A stretch of 64,000 bases of DNA, from contig JACQSY010000009.1 of the NCBI GenBank assembly GCA_016211085.1, positions 1 to 64,000 on the forward strand, read 5' to 3'. Source of the DNA: Acidobacteriota bacterium (GTDB lineage Bacteria > Acidobacteriota > UBA6911 > RPQK01 > JACQSY01). Made by a program: the position numbers and the translations under genes. Below the pieces are notes generated by a model that was not told where the DNA came from, made no database searches, and saw only the letters and a program-made list of their open reading frames with translations. Below are positions 35,077 through 44,257 of this stretch, in pieces (position 1 is the stretch's first letter; each line of letters starts with the position of its first letter).

Positions 35077-38000
35077 TCAAAACAAAAGTTTCAAGCCAAA
35101 CTGAATCTGGCGCGAAGTTGTGATCGTGCTCCGGATCCGGCCCGCCGTCGGGCTGGCACGTAGGGTGCGGCGATCGAAGACCGTACTTTCGGGCAACCCA
35201 AAATTGGCACGATTGAACAAATTGAAAAACTCAGCTCGGAACTGGATGTTGAAGTGGTCCGACGCTGGAATATTCTTGGTCACGACCAAGTCAAAATTTG
35301 CGATTCCCGGAGCAATCAAGACGTTGCGTCCCAGATTCCCAAGGAATCCCGGCTGTTGAGGCAAAAACGCTGCGGGATCGTAGTACTGAATGGGGTTCCT
35401 GGAGTCCACACGGATTTCAGGTACCGCAGGATTGCGATCCGGGAAGTCACGGTTGAAGCGCAGATGGGGGGAAGCCACACCCGAGCTGACTGCCATGGGA
35501 TTACCATCGCTGAAACGTCCGATCCCGCTCAGCGACCAGCCCCCCAAGAGTTTTCCTGCTGCCCCGGGCCATTCGCGGCCTGGCAGATCATAGGTGAAAT
35601 TGAACACCATATTGTGCCGCACGTCAAAGGCCGAAAGGCCGGTGTCCCGGAAATCGAGATAGCGCATCAGGGAGGCGCCGTCGTTCACGTAGTCGCTCCC
35701 CCCGTTCAAGGAAGAGCTGTCGTCGATGGATTTAGAAAACGTGTACGACATTTGAAACTGAAGCGCCTCGGAAAATCGCCGGTTCAGCTCTACCAGCATG
35801 GCGTGGTAGTTGCTGGCAGCCCCCAGCACCATAGCGCGCAGCCGGCCTCCACGAAGATCCGGGTGCCGGAAAGGGGCTGTGGGAGGCGCAAAGAGACGCC
35901 CGTTTACCAGCTGAAACTGGGGCACGTTCCACATGGTTTGCATCGGCAGATGCAAACCGCGGCTTCCCACGTAGCCGATCTTGAAGACAGTGTCGGGCAT
36001 CAATTCGCGCTGGATGTCGAGGCTCCATTTCATGACGTAAGGCTGCGGCGGTTCCCATTCGATGACGTCTACTTCAGGAGCCCCGCTTAACAGATCAAAC
36101 TGAGTGAAGAAGGCATTGGGGAAATCAATGTTGGGAACTTGGTTGGCTGTGAGCGATCCCCGAACCACAATCAGAGGGAGCACGCCCAGATCCCCTCCGG
36201 AAGTGTAGGTGCTGTTGATCAGATCATAGAACAGCCCAAACCCTGCCCGCACTGCAGTCTTCCCATCACCCCAGGGGTCCCACGCGAAACCGATTCGCGG
36301 TGCAAAGTTCTCTGCAGACGGATCTTCAAAAAAAGGATTCCCAATGGAGGCGTCGGAGGGCTTGATGCCCACTCTGGTCTTGAAATCAAAGCGAAAGGTG
36401 GAAATGCGCTCGTATTTCTCAGTCATGTCACCGGTGGGCTCATAGCGGATACCCAGGTTGAGTGTGAAATTAGGAAACAGGCTGATGTCATCCTGGAAGA
36501 AAAAGCCCATCAGGGTTTGCCGGTAGTAGCGCTCCGCGTCACCCGTCAGAGCCGAACTGAACTGATCCACCCGGCCCCGCAGGAATTCCTCCACACCCAA
36601 AAAACTGTAAACCCCAGCTCGACGAAACGTGCCCTGGGTTCGATTGTCCTGCCGGCGTTCAATATCCACGCCCAACTTCATGGAGTGCTTGCCGCGCGTG
36701 TAAGTGACGGTGTCCTTAAACTGGAAGTAGTTGTTGATTTCATAAACGCTGACGAAATTTCGACCCCCGATGGAACTGACATTACCCACGGTGATCTGGC
36801 CGAAAAGGGGATTGCCGCCCACCTGGGTAAATCGCGTGAAGGAACGGAGATCGGTAAAACCAGGCAACGGCTCATCATTGGTGAGCAGGTTCCCTCTGTT
36901 GAAACCAAAACTGAACAGATTGATCAGGTTGGGCGAGAAAACCTTGGTTTCTCCCAAGGTCAGGTACTGGTTTCGCGTGCTCTGAGCGGCCATGACATTC
37001 AACTGGGCGGGAACCGTTCGCAAGCCCTTATCAAACGTATAACGTCCAAATAGCGTGTCGGACCGGCTCAGGTTGTGATCGATACGGACTGTAACAAAGT
37101 CTTCGTCAGTATCCTGGCTTACCGATTGGATCAGCTCGGCCCTTCCATCTCCAAAATCGCGGCCGTTGGGGACGGGAAACCACGCCAGAAAAGGTTTGAC
37201 GCTATTTGCCACACCGACCTGGCGGAGCTCGCCGGTCTTGGGGTCAGGGAGCAGCCCCTGGCGTGCGTTGTTGCTGAGCACATCAAACCGCCGGGTCAAG
37301 CCCAGTTGTTCTCGCAGACCTTCGTAGCTTCCGAAGACAAAACTTTTTTCCTTAATGATGGGGCCACCAGCGGCCGCCCCGAATTGATTCCGTTTGAATT
37401 CCGGAGGGACCTGACCGTCAAAGAAATTTCTCGCGTCCAGATTGTCATTGCGCAGGAATTCGAAAACCGACCCGTGAAATTCATTGGTCCCCGACTTGGT
37501 GACCGCGTTGAAAACTCCTCCAGTATGGCGTCCGTATTCTGCACTATAGGCATTGGTGATGATCTGGAATTCCTTAATTGTCTCCACGCCCGTCAACAGT
37601 CCCGCCGCACTTCCCGGGGCCCCTGCCCGGTCGGTGATGCTGGTGCCATCCAGTTGAAAGAGGCTGGCGTACTGGCGAGTTCCTGCGATGGAAAGCTTCT
37701 TGGAAAAACCTACAGTGACATTGCCCGAGGCCGCGCCGGTTCCGTACTCGGCAAAAACTACTCCGGCTTGAAGAGGTGCAAGTTCAATAAGGCTCCTTGC
37801 GTTAAGCGGAAGCTCGCGGACCTTGTTTTCGTCTACCAGGCCTGCAATGGTCGAGGTCGTCGTCTCCACCTGAGCGGCGTCTCCTCGAATTTCCACTACC
37901 TCGCTGATTTCACCGACCTCTAGAACAAAATCAATGACGGCTTCACGCCCTGCCGTTAACGCCACCCCGCTGCGAATCTTGGTCTGAAAGCCGGGGACTT

Positions 38001-38262
38001 CCGCTTTCACCTCATAGGTGCCCAGAGGCAAATTGGTCGAGACGTAACGTCCGGAATCATTGGTAATTGATTCACGTACTACCCCCGTTTCTACGTTCTT
38101 GACCGTGATGGTGGCACCCGGAAGCACAGCGCCGCTTTGGTCTCGCGTCGTACCCACGATGCTGCCCGTCACCTGGGCCCAAACAGGGAAGAGACTCAGC
38201 GCAAGCACGGAAAGGCTAATCAACGCGACTCGGATGATTGGCTTAAGACTGATGGAAGTCAT
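35077..38262 (-). CDS. Oar-type TonB-dependent outer-membrane receptor (second copy)
   Basis: ATG 38262 gives 1061 residues with a clean signal peptide (IIRVALISLSVLALSLFPVWAQ); an in-frame start at 38298 is less typical. Domain order matches the first receptor. The regulatory domain has VTGSIVGTTRDQSGAVLPG and STNLPLGTYEV. The plug has RELPLNARSLIELAPLQAG, TGGVFNAVTKSGTNEFHGS and LRNDNLDARNFFDG. The barrel ends in QIQFGLKLLF. Shared wording with the 7593-10811 protein in the plug and C-terminus shows common descent, but they are clearly diverged and so not recent duplicates. No SusD-like partner is present. It is divergent from the DUF5666-like gene. Confidence 0.9.
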   Translation of the reverse strand: MTSISLKPIIRVALISLSVLALSLFPVWAQVTGSIVGTTRDQSGAVLPGATITVKNVETGVVRESITNDSGRYVSTNLPLGTYEVKAEVPGFQTKIRSGVALTAGREAVIDFVLEVGEISEVVEIRGDAAQVETTTSTIAGLVDENKVRELPLNARSLIELAPLQAGVVFAEYGTGAASGNVTVGFSKKLSIAGTRQYASLFQLDGTSITDRAGAPGSAAGLLTGVETIKEFQIITNAYSAEYGRHTGGVFNAVTKSGTNEFHGSVFEFLRNDNLDARNFFDGQVPPEFKRNQFGAAAGGPIIKEKSFVFGSYEGLREQLGLTRRFDVLSNNARQGLLPDPKTGELRQVGVANSVKPFLAWFPVPNGRDFGDGRAELIQSVSQDTDEDFVTVRIDHNLSRSDTLFGRYTFDKGLRTVPAQLNVMAAQSTRNQYLTLGETKVFSPNLINLFSFGFNRGNLLTNDEPLPGFTDLRSFTRFTQVGGNPLFGQITVGNVSSIGGRNFVSVYEINNYFQFKDTVTYTRGKHSMKLGVDIERRQDNRTQGTFRRAGVYSFLGVEEFLRGRVDQFSSALTGDAERYYRQTLMGFFFQDDISLFPNFTLNLGIRYEPTGDMTEKYERISTFRFDFKTRVGIKPSDASIGNPFFEDPSAENFAPRIGFAWDPWGDGKTAVRAGFGLFYDLINSTYTSGGDLGVLPLIVVRGSLTANQVPNIDFPNAFFTQFDLLSGAPEVDVIEWEPPQPYVMKWSLDIQRELMPDTVFKIGYVGSRGLHLPMQTMWNVPQFQLVNGRLFAPPTAPFRHPDLRGGRLRAMVLGAASNYHAMLVELNRRFSEALQFQMSYTFSKSIDDSSSLNGGSDYVNDGASLMRYLDFRDTGLSAFDVRHNMVFNFTYDLPGREWPGAAGKLLGGWSLSGIGRFSDGNPMAVSSGVASPHLRFNRDFPDRNPAVPEIRVDSRNPIQYYDPAAFLPQQPGFLGNLGRNVLIAPGIANFDLVVTKNIPASDHFNIQFRAEFFNLFNRANFGLPESTVFDRRTLRASPTAGRIRSTITTSRQIQFGLKLLF

Positions 38263-38669
38263 GACTTTTCCCTCACCTTCATGGTTCGATTTCCGCAAAG
38301 ACGGACAGACGACAAACGGCGCAGAGATAAAGAGGAGCCTTAAAACTGAAAATCGGCTGACAGTCTTCTACTGCTTCAAAACTCCTGGGATGACTTATTA
38401 GCGCGAGAAAGCAGACTTAAGTTTAGGAATGTGGATTCAGAATGTCAACCCTAGGCGGGGGAATGAGGGTTGATTGATCATTACTGGACCTGTGACCGTT
38501 CTCACAGGATGAACTGACGGGATCTGCTATCTTGCGCCGCAGACTGCGCCCCTTCGATTATGAACTGCTGCGTCCTGTCGCTATAGCCGGTCCTGAGATC
38601 ATCCAAAGAGGAGGAAGATGATCTCAAGTTTTCTTAACCGCTAAATTTCACGAGTCATTGGGATTCATT
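38263..38669. other. Divergent intergenic region with an SD-in-loop hairpin
   Basis: This region separates the second receptor (minus) and the DUF5666-like gene (plus). Its clear feature is the hairpin and eight-codon frame described at 38594-38644. A GTGACCGTTCTCAC imperfect inverted repeat lies near 38492. No longer gene is seen, and promoter boxes were not resolved. Confidence 0.4.
38594..38644 (+). promoter_or_regulatory. Leader hairpin with a Shine-Dalgarno in its loop and an 8-codon upstream frame
   Basis: TGAGATCATC (38594-38603) and GATGATCTCA (38617-38626) are perfect ten-base arms, and the 13-base loop contains AAAGAGGAGGAA, a near-perfect Shine-Dalgarno. ATG 38618 sits in the right arm and opens MISSFLNR, ending at TAA 38642-38644. 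This is 25 bases before the real gene start at 38670, which has only a poor site of its own. Translation of the leader could control the downstream gene; this is inference. Confidence 0.4.
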
Positions 38670-40028
38670 ATGAAAACAAAAATCATCTTTGCCGCAGTTT
38701 TTTCGTTGATTGCTTCGAGTGCACTCTTTGGCTCCCCCGCGCAAGTGGAATTCAGTGCCACCTTGCTCTCAGTAGTCAAGGAGAGCGCTCAAGTGGGAAG
38801 GCTAAGCATGGACCTCGGAGCGACCACGTTGGAGGTGCGTGTCACCGGCCTGACCGAAATCCTGGATGAAAACAACACTCCTTTGACCCTTGCGCAACTG
38901 GAATCTGAAATCGGTACCGTTCTTGAAGTGGAGGGAATTTTCACCCGCGGCGGAATTCTTGCAGATCGAATAAAGCTGGCCGAGGAAAACGACGAATTCG
39001 TTTTCAGAGGGCGCATTGCAGAAATTAACGCGGCAGCGCGAGAAATCCGTGTCATGAATTTTGTCATCAAGGTTCCGGCGGACACCGAGATAAAGGATCA
39101 GGAGGGGAATCCTCTCTCATTTTCTGATTTACGAGTCTCACAATTCGTCCAGGTCGAAGGTCTCAGGAACGGGACCGTTTTTGAAGCTCGAGAGATCAAG
39201 ATCCGTTTTCATGAACGCAAATCGTCCCGCATCGTTTTTGAAGGGACGATCACTGCCCTTTCAGGAACCAATCTCAACATTCTGATCGAGGGAGTGGACT
39301 CCGTTCTGGTAAAAACCACACCCGACACCAGGATTCATGGGACGCTCGCGGTGGGAGCGCTGGTCCGGGTGATCGGGATTATCAATGGAGATTTGACGGT
39401 GACGGCCCATACCATCATCGTGCAGCAACCGGTTCGGCTGGCTCCTGAGAAGCTTAGAATGGGTCTTGAAATGACGCGCCGGGTGGAGGTGGTGTTGCGA
39501 ACCAAGTTCGACGTTGATGTGACGCTTCAGCTTTCCAGTACCCATCCAGCCGTAGCCGCTCCCAGTGGGGTTAGCCTGACCATCCCTGCTGGAAAAGTTG
39601 CGGGATTCTTTGAAGTCAAGTCCGCTGCAACCCCAGGCGAGACAATGATCAGGGTGCAGCTTCCTGCTTCGCTTGGCGGCTTCACGGCCGAACTCCCTGT
39701 TGTGGTTGCGGATGCACACGACAAGGCGGCTCGTCCATTGAAAATCGAATGGAGACCACAAGAATTAAGGCTGGGAACGGGCGATAGCCGAACGGTTCAA
39801 CTGCGCTTGAGTGAACCGGCCCCGGCACCCATCACGATCATCCTGACCTTGAAGGAGGGAGCTGCGGGTTCAATCAGCTTCCCAGCCACAGTCAATCTGG
39901 CCGCTGGCGAGCGAGTTGCTGAGTTGACGCTGACAGCAGGAACTGTTGCCGGAGCAGCAAAGCTCGAGGCTGCGCTGCCGGCCTCTGTGGGCGGTGATAA
40001 GGACGAACTGGAGGTGAAGATCCGCTAA
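38670..40028 (+). CDS. Exported DUF5666-like protein with C-terminal Ig-like repeats
   Basis: ATG 38670 opens a signal peptide (IIFAAVFSLIASSALFG) in a 452-residue product. Residues ~30-260 are three small beta-barrel repeats of DUF5666 type, for example VEFSATLLSVV, FVFRGRIAEINAAAREI and IVFEGTITALSGTNLNI, each followed by a T-x-I-x-D/H element and FVQVEG or LVRVIG. The C-terminal half has two Ig-like repeats, with STHPAVAAPSGVSLTIPAGK and a later SISFPATVNLAAGE. Function is unknown. Such proteins are common in environmental Acidobacteriota and Proteobacteria and are exported. Confidence 0.75.
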   Translation: MKTKIIFAAVFSLIASSALFGSPAQVEFSATLLSVVKESAQVGRLSMDLGATTLEVRVTGLTEILDENNTPLTLAQLESEIGTVLEVEGIFTRGGILADRIKLAEENDEFVFRGRIAEINAAAREIRVMNFVIKVPADTEIKDQEGNPLSFSDLRVSQFVQVEGLRNGTVFEAREIKIRFHERKSSRIVFEGTITALSGTNLNILIEGVDSVLVKTTPDTRIHGTLAVGALVRVIGIINGDLTVTAHTIIVQQPVRLAPEKLRMGLEMTRRVEVVLRTKFDVDVTLQLSSTHPAVAAPSGVSLTIPAGKVAGFFEVKSAATPGETMIRVQLPASLGGFTAELPVVVADAHDKAARPLKIEWRPQELRLGTGDSRTVQLRLSEPAPAPITIILTLKEGAAGSISFPATVNLAAGERVAELTLTAGTVAGAAKLEAALPASVGGDKDELEVKIR

Positions 40029-40160
40029 ATCGGAGGCGGAGCGCTGGCAGACAGCCAGTCTCAAAAGGCATCGCGTGCGTCGATACCGTATCCGGAGGAA
40101 GACTTTCGAACAAAAATCCCGCCACGAAAGCAGCGCACGGAGCGCTAAGCGCTCTGGAGT

Positions 40161-40284
40161 GCGGGTAACAGGTCACCGCCTTTTTTGCGGACGACCTGTC
40201 GCCCGCCTACAGCCTCTACATTTTTCCTCACGAGTAGCGATCGTCGCTGGAGAGCCTGCCCTTCTGTGGCGGGCGATCAGAGAA
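40161..40284. repeat. Intergenic repeat, copy B
   Basis: This is a diverged and about 60 bases shorter relative of copy A at 21839-22024, with the palindrome degraded to GCGGGTAACAGGTCACCGC. The conserved blocks are CCTGTCGCCCGCC, TCTACATTTT (40215), AGAGCCTGCC (40251) and GGCGATCAGAG (40272), in the same order and nearly the same spacing. It fills most of the gap between the DUF5666-like gene and the two small minus-strand genes. Confidence 0.6.
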
Positions 40285-40328
40285 TGACAAAGGGCGAAGC
40301 GAAGCGGAGCCCTGGCGGTGCGCCGCTT

Positions 40329-40463
40329 TCAGAAGATGATCCTCAGGATCAAGAGCACCAGCAGGATCAGAATGGGGACCGCTCCGAGAAAAATCATGAT
40401 CAGGGTTAATGTGAAAAAGCAGGAATCACGTCTTTTAGGCTTTTCTGCCGGGGGAACTTCCAT
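40329..40463 (-). CDS. 44-residue single-span membrane protein
   Basis: ATG 40463 opens a short charged N-terminus (MEVPPAEKPKRRDS) followed by a long hydrophobic helix (LTLIMIFLGAVPILILLVLL) and a short LRIIF end. The gene lies 25 bases after the stop of another small minus-strand gene, so they probably share a transcript. No good ribosome-binding site is visible, which lowers confidence, but the charge pattern followed by one perfect membrane span is unlikely by chance. I recognise no family. Confidence 0.5.
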   Translation of the reverse strand: MEVPPAEKPKRRDSCFFTLTLIMIFLGAVPILILLVLLILRIIF

Positions 40464-40488
40464 CGGGAATGCGCGCGAGGCTGAAGAA

Positions 40489-40662
40489 TCAGTGGATGGC
40501 GGAACGGACTTTTTTTAACTCCTCTTCAATCAGCTCTGTCATCTCCACCCAATTACGGCTGTAGAAACCCGCGTCATCCTGCAGGCTTCGATAGAGATTC
40601 ACTATACGATCAAAGGCTTCAGCTTTTTTCTTTAATTCCATCTGCTCTTGTTCGCCCTTCAT
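40489..40662 (-). CDS. Small hydrophilic protein, helical
   Basis: From ATG 40662 the product has 57 residues (a start at 40698 would give 69). It is a highly charged, helix-prone sequence with ELKKKAEAFDRIVNLYRSLQ and EMTELIEEELKKVRSAIH, looking like a short coiled-coil or helical-hairpin protein. It is divergent from the aminomutase-like gene, and the 44-residue membrane protein follows. Function is unknown. Confidence 0.5.
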   Translation of the reverse strand: MKGEQEQMELKKKAEAFDRIVNLYRSLQDDAGFYSRNWVEMTELIEEELKKVRSAIH

Positions 40663-40677
40663 TGTGGAGAATATAAT
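40648..40677 (+). promoter_or_regulatory. Candidate sigma70-type promoter of the aminomutase-like gene
   Basis: TTGTTC (40648-40653) and TATAAT (40672-40677) are 18 bases apart. A transcript would begin only a few bases before ATG 40687, implying a leaderless or nearly leaderless mRNA, consistent with the absence of a ribosome-binding site there. If the real start is TTG 40648, this reading fails. Confidence 0.35.
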
Positions 40678-40686
40678 TCGCCCTTC

Positions 40687-42072
40687 ATGAATAGGCAAGC
40701 GCTCTGGAACAAACTGATTGCTGACTGGGGAAAAAAGGCGCCGGCTTCAAAAGCACATTTTGAACGGGCCTCTCGGTCACAGGTTCGCGGCGGCAGCCAC
40801 AGTATCCGCCTCTTTGAGCCATTTCCGCTCTACGACAAATGGGCGCGCGGCTCCAAGGTTTGCGACTTGGATGACAACCAGTACGTCGACTTTTGGCAAG
40901 GTCATTACACCAACATTTTGGGGCATAATCCCCCCGAGTTGACCGCGGTTCTGGCTGATTTTCTGCGGAACGGCGGGGGTCTGCAAACCGGTTTTCCGGG
41001 ATGGCATCAGGTGGAACTGGCCGAAGAAATCTGCAGCCGCACCAATGCCGAGCGGGTGCGTTTCACCACCAGCGGCTCTCTGGCGACACTTTACGCTGTA
41101 ATGCTCAGCCGCGCTTTTACGCGGCGACCTCTTGTCCTGAAGGTGAGCGGTGGCTGGCATGGGTCCCAACCCTACCTTCTTAAGGGGATTACCGCCTATC
41201 AGGGAGGGCTGAGTCTTCGCGAATCGGACGGCCTGCACGCAAACTGTGCCGAAGAGATCGTCACCACGCGCTTCAATGATGTTGGGAATTTGGAAGAAGT
41301 GTTCCACCGCTGCGGTGAGCAAATCGCTTGTTTTGTGATGGAGCCGTTTATTGGTGAGGGTGGTTTCATGATGGTGGACCGTTCTTATCTACAGAAGGCT
41401 CGCGAGTTGACCCGTAGCTACGGCACAGTCCTGATCCTGGATGAGATTATCTCGGGTTTTCGTTTTTGCGTCGGGTCCCTGGCAAGCCTTTATGGGGTCA
41501 CTCCGGACCTCGCGACTTATGGAAAAATCATTGGCGGGGGTCTGCCTCTGACCGCCCTGGCGGGAAGGGCGGATATTCTGGAGTTGGCCAATCCCAAGCT
41601 TGGGCCGGGGCGCCGCGTTCGCGCCGAGGGAGGAACTTTCTCAGCACACCCGAGCGCCGTGTTGGCCGGACTCACCATGATTCGTTTCCTGGACCATCAT
41701 AAGGAAGAAATCTATCCCCGTATCAACCGCTTCGGAGAGATGGTCAGACGGGAAGTTCCTCAGATCTTTGCCCGTTTCGATATTCGCGTTGTCTCGACAG
41801 GGCACCCCAAAGATCATGTGCCCGGCTCCTCGATGGCAATGCTGCAGTTCCCCCTTCAGGGGCAAGAGGAGATCCGTTATCCTGAGGAGGTCTGGAACCC
41901 GGAAATCTGCGACGTAGAGATGCGGGAAAAGTTTTTGCGACTCGCCTTTGTTGCTCGAGGTTTCCATGCCGCTCATGGGTTCGGTTCGGCTTGTGCGGCC
42001 CACAGCGAACAGGAAATCCATGGGTTTTTGAACGCCGCGGAAGAGGTGGCCAGGATCATCAGCTCCTGCTGA
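40687..42072 (+). CDS. Class III PLP aminotransferase, glutamate-1-semialdehyde aminomutase-like
   Basis: The 461-residue product has the class III landmarks WARGSKVCDLDDNQYVDF, TNILGHNPPEL, VRFTTSGSLATLYAVMLSR, SGGWHGSQPYLLKG, VILDEIISGFRF and the PLP-Lys segment YGKIIGGGLPLTALAGR. The order and spacing resemble HemL, which converts glutamate-1-semialdehyde to 5-aminolevulinate. It is about 35 residues longer than usual, and no other haem biosynthesis gene is close, so a HemL-like enzyme of other function is possible. A TTG start at 40648 would add 13 residues. Confidence 0.82.
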   Translation: MNRQALWNKLIADWGKKAPASKAHFERASRSQVRGGSHSIRLFEPFPLYDKWARGSKVCDLDDNQYVDFWQGHYTNILGHNPPELTAVLADFLRNGGGLQTGFPGWHQVELAEEICSRTNAERVRFTTSGSLATLYAVMLSRAFTRRPLVLKVSGGWHGSQPYLLKGITAYQGGLSLRESDGLHANCAEEIVTTRFNDVGNLEEVFHRCGEQIACFVMEPFIGEGGFMMVDRSYLQKARELTRSYGTVLILDEIISGFRFCVGSLASLYGVTPDLATYGKIIGGGLPLTALAGRADILELANPKLGPGRRVRAEGGTFSAHPSAVLAGLTMIRFLDHHKEEIYPRINRFGEMVRREVPQIFARFDIRVVSTGHPKDHVPGSSMAMLQFPLQGQEEIRYPEEVWNPEICDVEMREKFLRLAFVARGFHAAHGFGSACAAHSEQEIHGFLNAAEEVARIISSC

Positions 42073-42169
42073 GTTCTCGTGTCTCGGAGGCGGTTGCGAT
42101 CGCGCTTGCGAGACGAGGTCAAGTAGCAAGAATCAAGACACTCTGGGCGGTTTCAGCTTAGAAAAATCC

Positions 42170-42175
42170 TATAAT
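42170..42175 (+). promoter_or_regulatory. Candidate -10 box upstream of trigger factor
   Basis: A consensus TATAAT lies 28 bases before ATG 42203, but no good -35 box was found at 16-18 bases. The AAGGAA ribosome-binding site at about 42193-42198 fits the start. Confidence 0.35.
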
Positions 42176-42202
42176 GATTAAAATCTTAGTAAGAAGGAAA
42201 CC

Positions 42203-43510
42203 ATGGAAATTCGCGCTGAGCTCGAAGACCTTTCTTCGATCAAGAAGGTACTCAGGGTCGAAATACCGGCGGAAGTCGCCCAACAGGAACTCAACCGAGT
42301 AGCGAAGGATTACTGCAAATATGCCCGGCTTCCAGGGTTCCGGCCCGGCAAAGCGCCGGTGTCGCTGGTCAAGCGTCGTTTCGAAAAGGATATTCGCCAG
42401 GACGTGCTGCAGAAGCTCATTCCAGAGTCCTACGACCAGGCGGTCAAGGAGAAAGGGCTCAAGCCATTGGGCCGGCCTGACTTGGAGAAGCTGGTTTTTG
42501 AAGAGGGCAAGCCGCTGTCTTATGAAGCGCGCTTCGAGGTAGGGCCGGTCGTGAAGCTGCCGGCCTACAAAGGACTGACTGCCAGGGCGGAGCGCTCGGC
42601 AATCACCGAGGAAGAGATTAACCTGGAGTTGCAGAAGCTTCGGGATCGGCACTCGCGGCTGGTGACTGTAGAAGGACGTCCGGTGCAGGAAGGCGACTAT
42701 GCCTTGGTGGATTTGCACGGTGTTTATGTCTCCGATCAGGCGGCAGAAACCTCGACGGAGCTGGAAGCCCCTGCCATCAGCGAAGAAAATGCCGTGCTGC
42801 AGGTGGGCGACAGCCATACCCTGAAGGAATTTAACGAAGCCCTGCCCAGGATGCAGTTAGGGGAGGAAAAAACATTTCTCGTGAGCTATCCCTCGGACTA
42901 CCCCAACAAGAAACTAGCGGGACAAAGTCTGCTTTTCACGGTCCAGCTGAACGAACTCAAGGTTAAGCAGTTGCCCGAATTGAACGACGAGTTCGCCAAG
43001 GATGCCAGCGATTTCGCCACCATGGGAGAGCTCAAAGAAAAGATAAGAGCGGATCTGGAGGCTCAACACGAGAAAAATCGCGAGAGCGCTCTGCAAAACG
43101 ACTTGTTGAAACAGTTGGTGGAAACCGCCGACTTTGAGCTGCCGGAAATCCTGGTCGAAGATCGTATTGATGAAAAACTCAGAGATGTCGCCTATAATAT
43201 AGCGGCACAGGGAGTGGATCCCTCCAAGGCTAATGTGGACTGGACGAAGGTTCGCTCAGATCTGCGGCCTGAAGCCGAACGGGATGTTCGAGTCTCAATC
43301 ATCCTGGAAGAGATTGCAAACCAGGAAAACCTCCAGGTAGAAAGCCGGGAGTTGGAAGGCGAAATTGAGCGCCTCGCCGCTTCCATGAATCAACCCATCG
43401 AGAAAGTGCGTCAATACTTTCAAAAGGAGGGTCGCATGGAAAACTTGCGACGACAGCTGCTGTCGCGCAAGGCTTTGGATCTGGTCTTCAGCGCAGCCGT
43501 GATTTCGTGA
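42203..43510 (+). CDS. tig: Trigger factor, ribosome-bound chaperone and prolyl isomerase
   Basis: The 435-residue length is normal. The N-terminal ribosome-binding domain carries the signature LPGFRPGKAP (GFRxGxxP). The middle FKBP-type PPIase domain (about 150-245) holds GDYALVDLHGVYV and GLGEEK-type residues of the form MQLGEEKTFLVSYP. The C-terminal helical chaperone arms follow with ELPEILVEDRIDEKLRD and the closing RQLLSRKALDLVF. It binds nascent chains at the exit tunnel. It is followed by clpP (51 bases) and clpX, the common tig-clpP-clpX order. Confidence 0.95.
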   Translation: MEIRAELEDLSSIKKVLRVEIPAEVAQQELNRVAKDYCKYARLPGFRPGKAPVSLVKRRFEKDIRQDVLQKLIPESYDQAVKEKGLKPLGRPDLEKLVFEEGKPLSYEARFEVGPVVKLPAYKGLTARAERSAITEEEINLELQKLRDRHSRLVTVEGRPVQEGDYALVDLHGVYVSDQAAETSTELEAPAISEENAVLQVGDSHTLKEFNEALPRMQLGEEKTFLVSYPSDYPNKKLAGQSLLFTVQLNELKVKQLPELNDEFAKDASDFATMGELKEKIRADLEAQHEKNRESALQNDLLKQLVETADFELPEILVEDRIDEKLRDVAYNIAAQGVDPSKANVDWTKVRSDLRPEAERDVRVSIILEEIANQENLQVESRELEGEIERLAASMNQPIEKVRQYFQKEGRMENLRRQLLSRKALDLVFSAAVIS

Positions 43511-43561
43511 GTGGATGCAGGGCTTGGCTGGAGGCGGTGGGAAGGAAGGTTGGCTTAGATC

Positions 43562-44149
43562 ATGACTTTGATTCCAATGGTGGTGGAGCAAACCAACCGG
43601 GGCGAGCGGGCCTATGATATTTACTCACGCTTGCTTAAGGACAGCATCATTTTTCTTGGCACCCCTATCGACGATAATGTTGCCAACCTGGTGACTGCTC
43701 AGTTGCTCTTTCTCGAGGCCGAGGATCCCGATCGCGACATTTCGCTCTACATCAACAGTCCGGGCGGTTCGATTACGGCCGGCTTGGCCATTTACGACAC
43801 CATGCAGTTTGTGAAGAACGACGTGACGACAATCTGCATCGGGCAGGCGTCTTCCATGGGAGCCCTTTTGTTGGCGGCGGGTACTCATGGCAAACGCTTT
43901 GCGCTCCCCAACAGTCGGATTTTGATTCACCAGCCCGCCATCAGCGGGCTTTCCGGGCAAGCGACCGACATCGATATACACGCACGTGAAATCCTGCGAA
44001 TGCGCGAAACCACCAATGCGATCCTATCGAAACATACGAGTCAAAAGTTGGAACGTATTCGGACGGACGTCGAGCGGGACTACATCATGACGGCCGAGCA
44101 GGCGAAGGACTATGGTATAATTGATCAGATAATTGAGAAGCACACGTGA
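43562..44149 (+). CDS. clpP: ATP-dependent Clp protease proteolytic subunit
   Basis: The 195-residue protein has the catalytic triad in standard motifs: Ser in [14 protein letters not shown], His in [10 protein letters not shown] and Asp in TDVERDYIM. It begins with [21 protein letters not shown], the processed N-terminal loop. Fourteen subunits form the chamber fed by ClpX, encoded next. GGAAGG upstream serves as ribosome-binding site. Length matches E. coli ClpP closely. Confidence 0.97.
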   Translation: MTLIPMVVEQTNRGERAYDIYSRLLKDSIIFLGTPIDDNVANLVTAQLLFLEAEDPDRDISLYINSPGGSITAGLAIYDTMQFVKNDVTTICIGQASSMGALLLAAGTHGKRFALPNSRILIHQPAISGLSGQATDIDIHAREILRMRETTNAILSKHTSQKLERIRTDVERDYIMTAEQAKDYGIIDQIIEKHT

Positions 44150-44257
44150 GGGCAATGATCGAATTAAAGGACAGAAAATGAAAGAATTTTCAACATCAGC
44201 CGGAGAGCTATGGTTCGTTAATTCGATTCTATCTTGGTCTTCTCCGGGGGGTGGCCA

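Noticed and set aside
35254-37923. Three long plus-strand open frames (278, 304 and 282 residues)
   Set aside because: They are shadows of the minus-strand receptor gene and read as low-complexity reverse translations of it.
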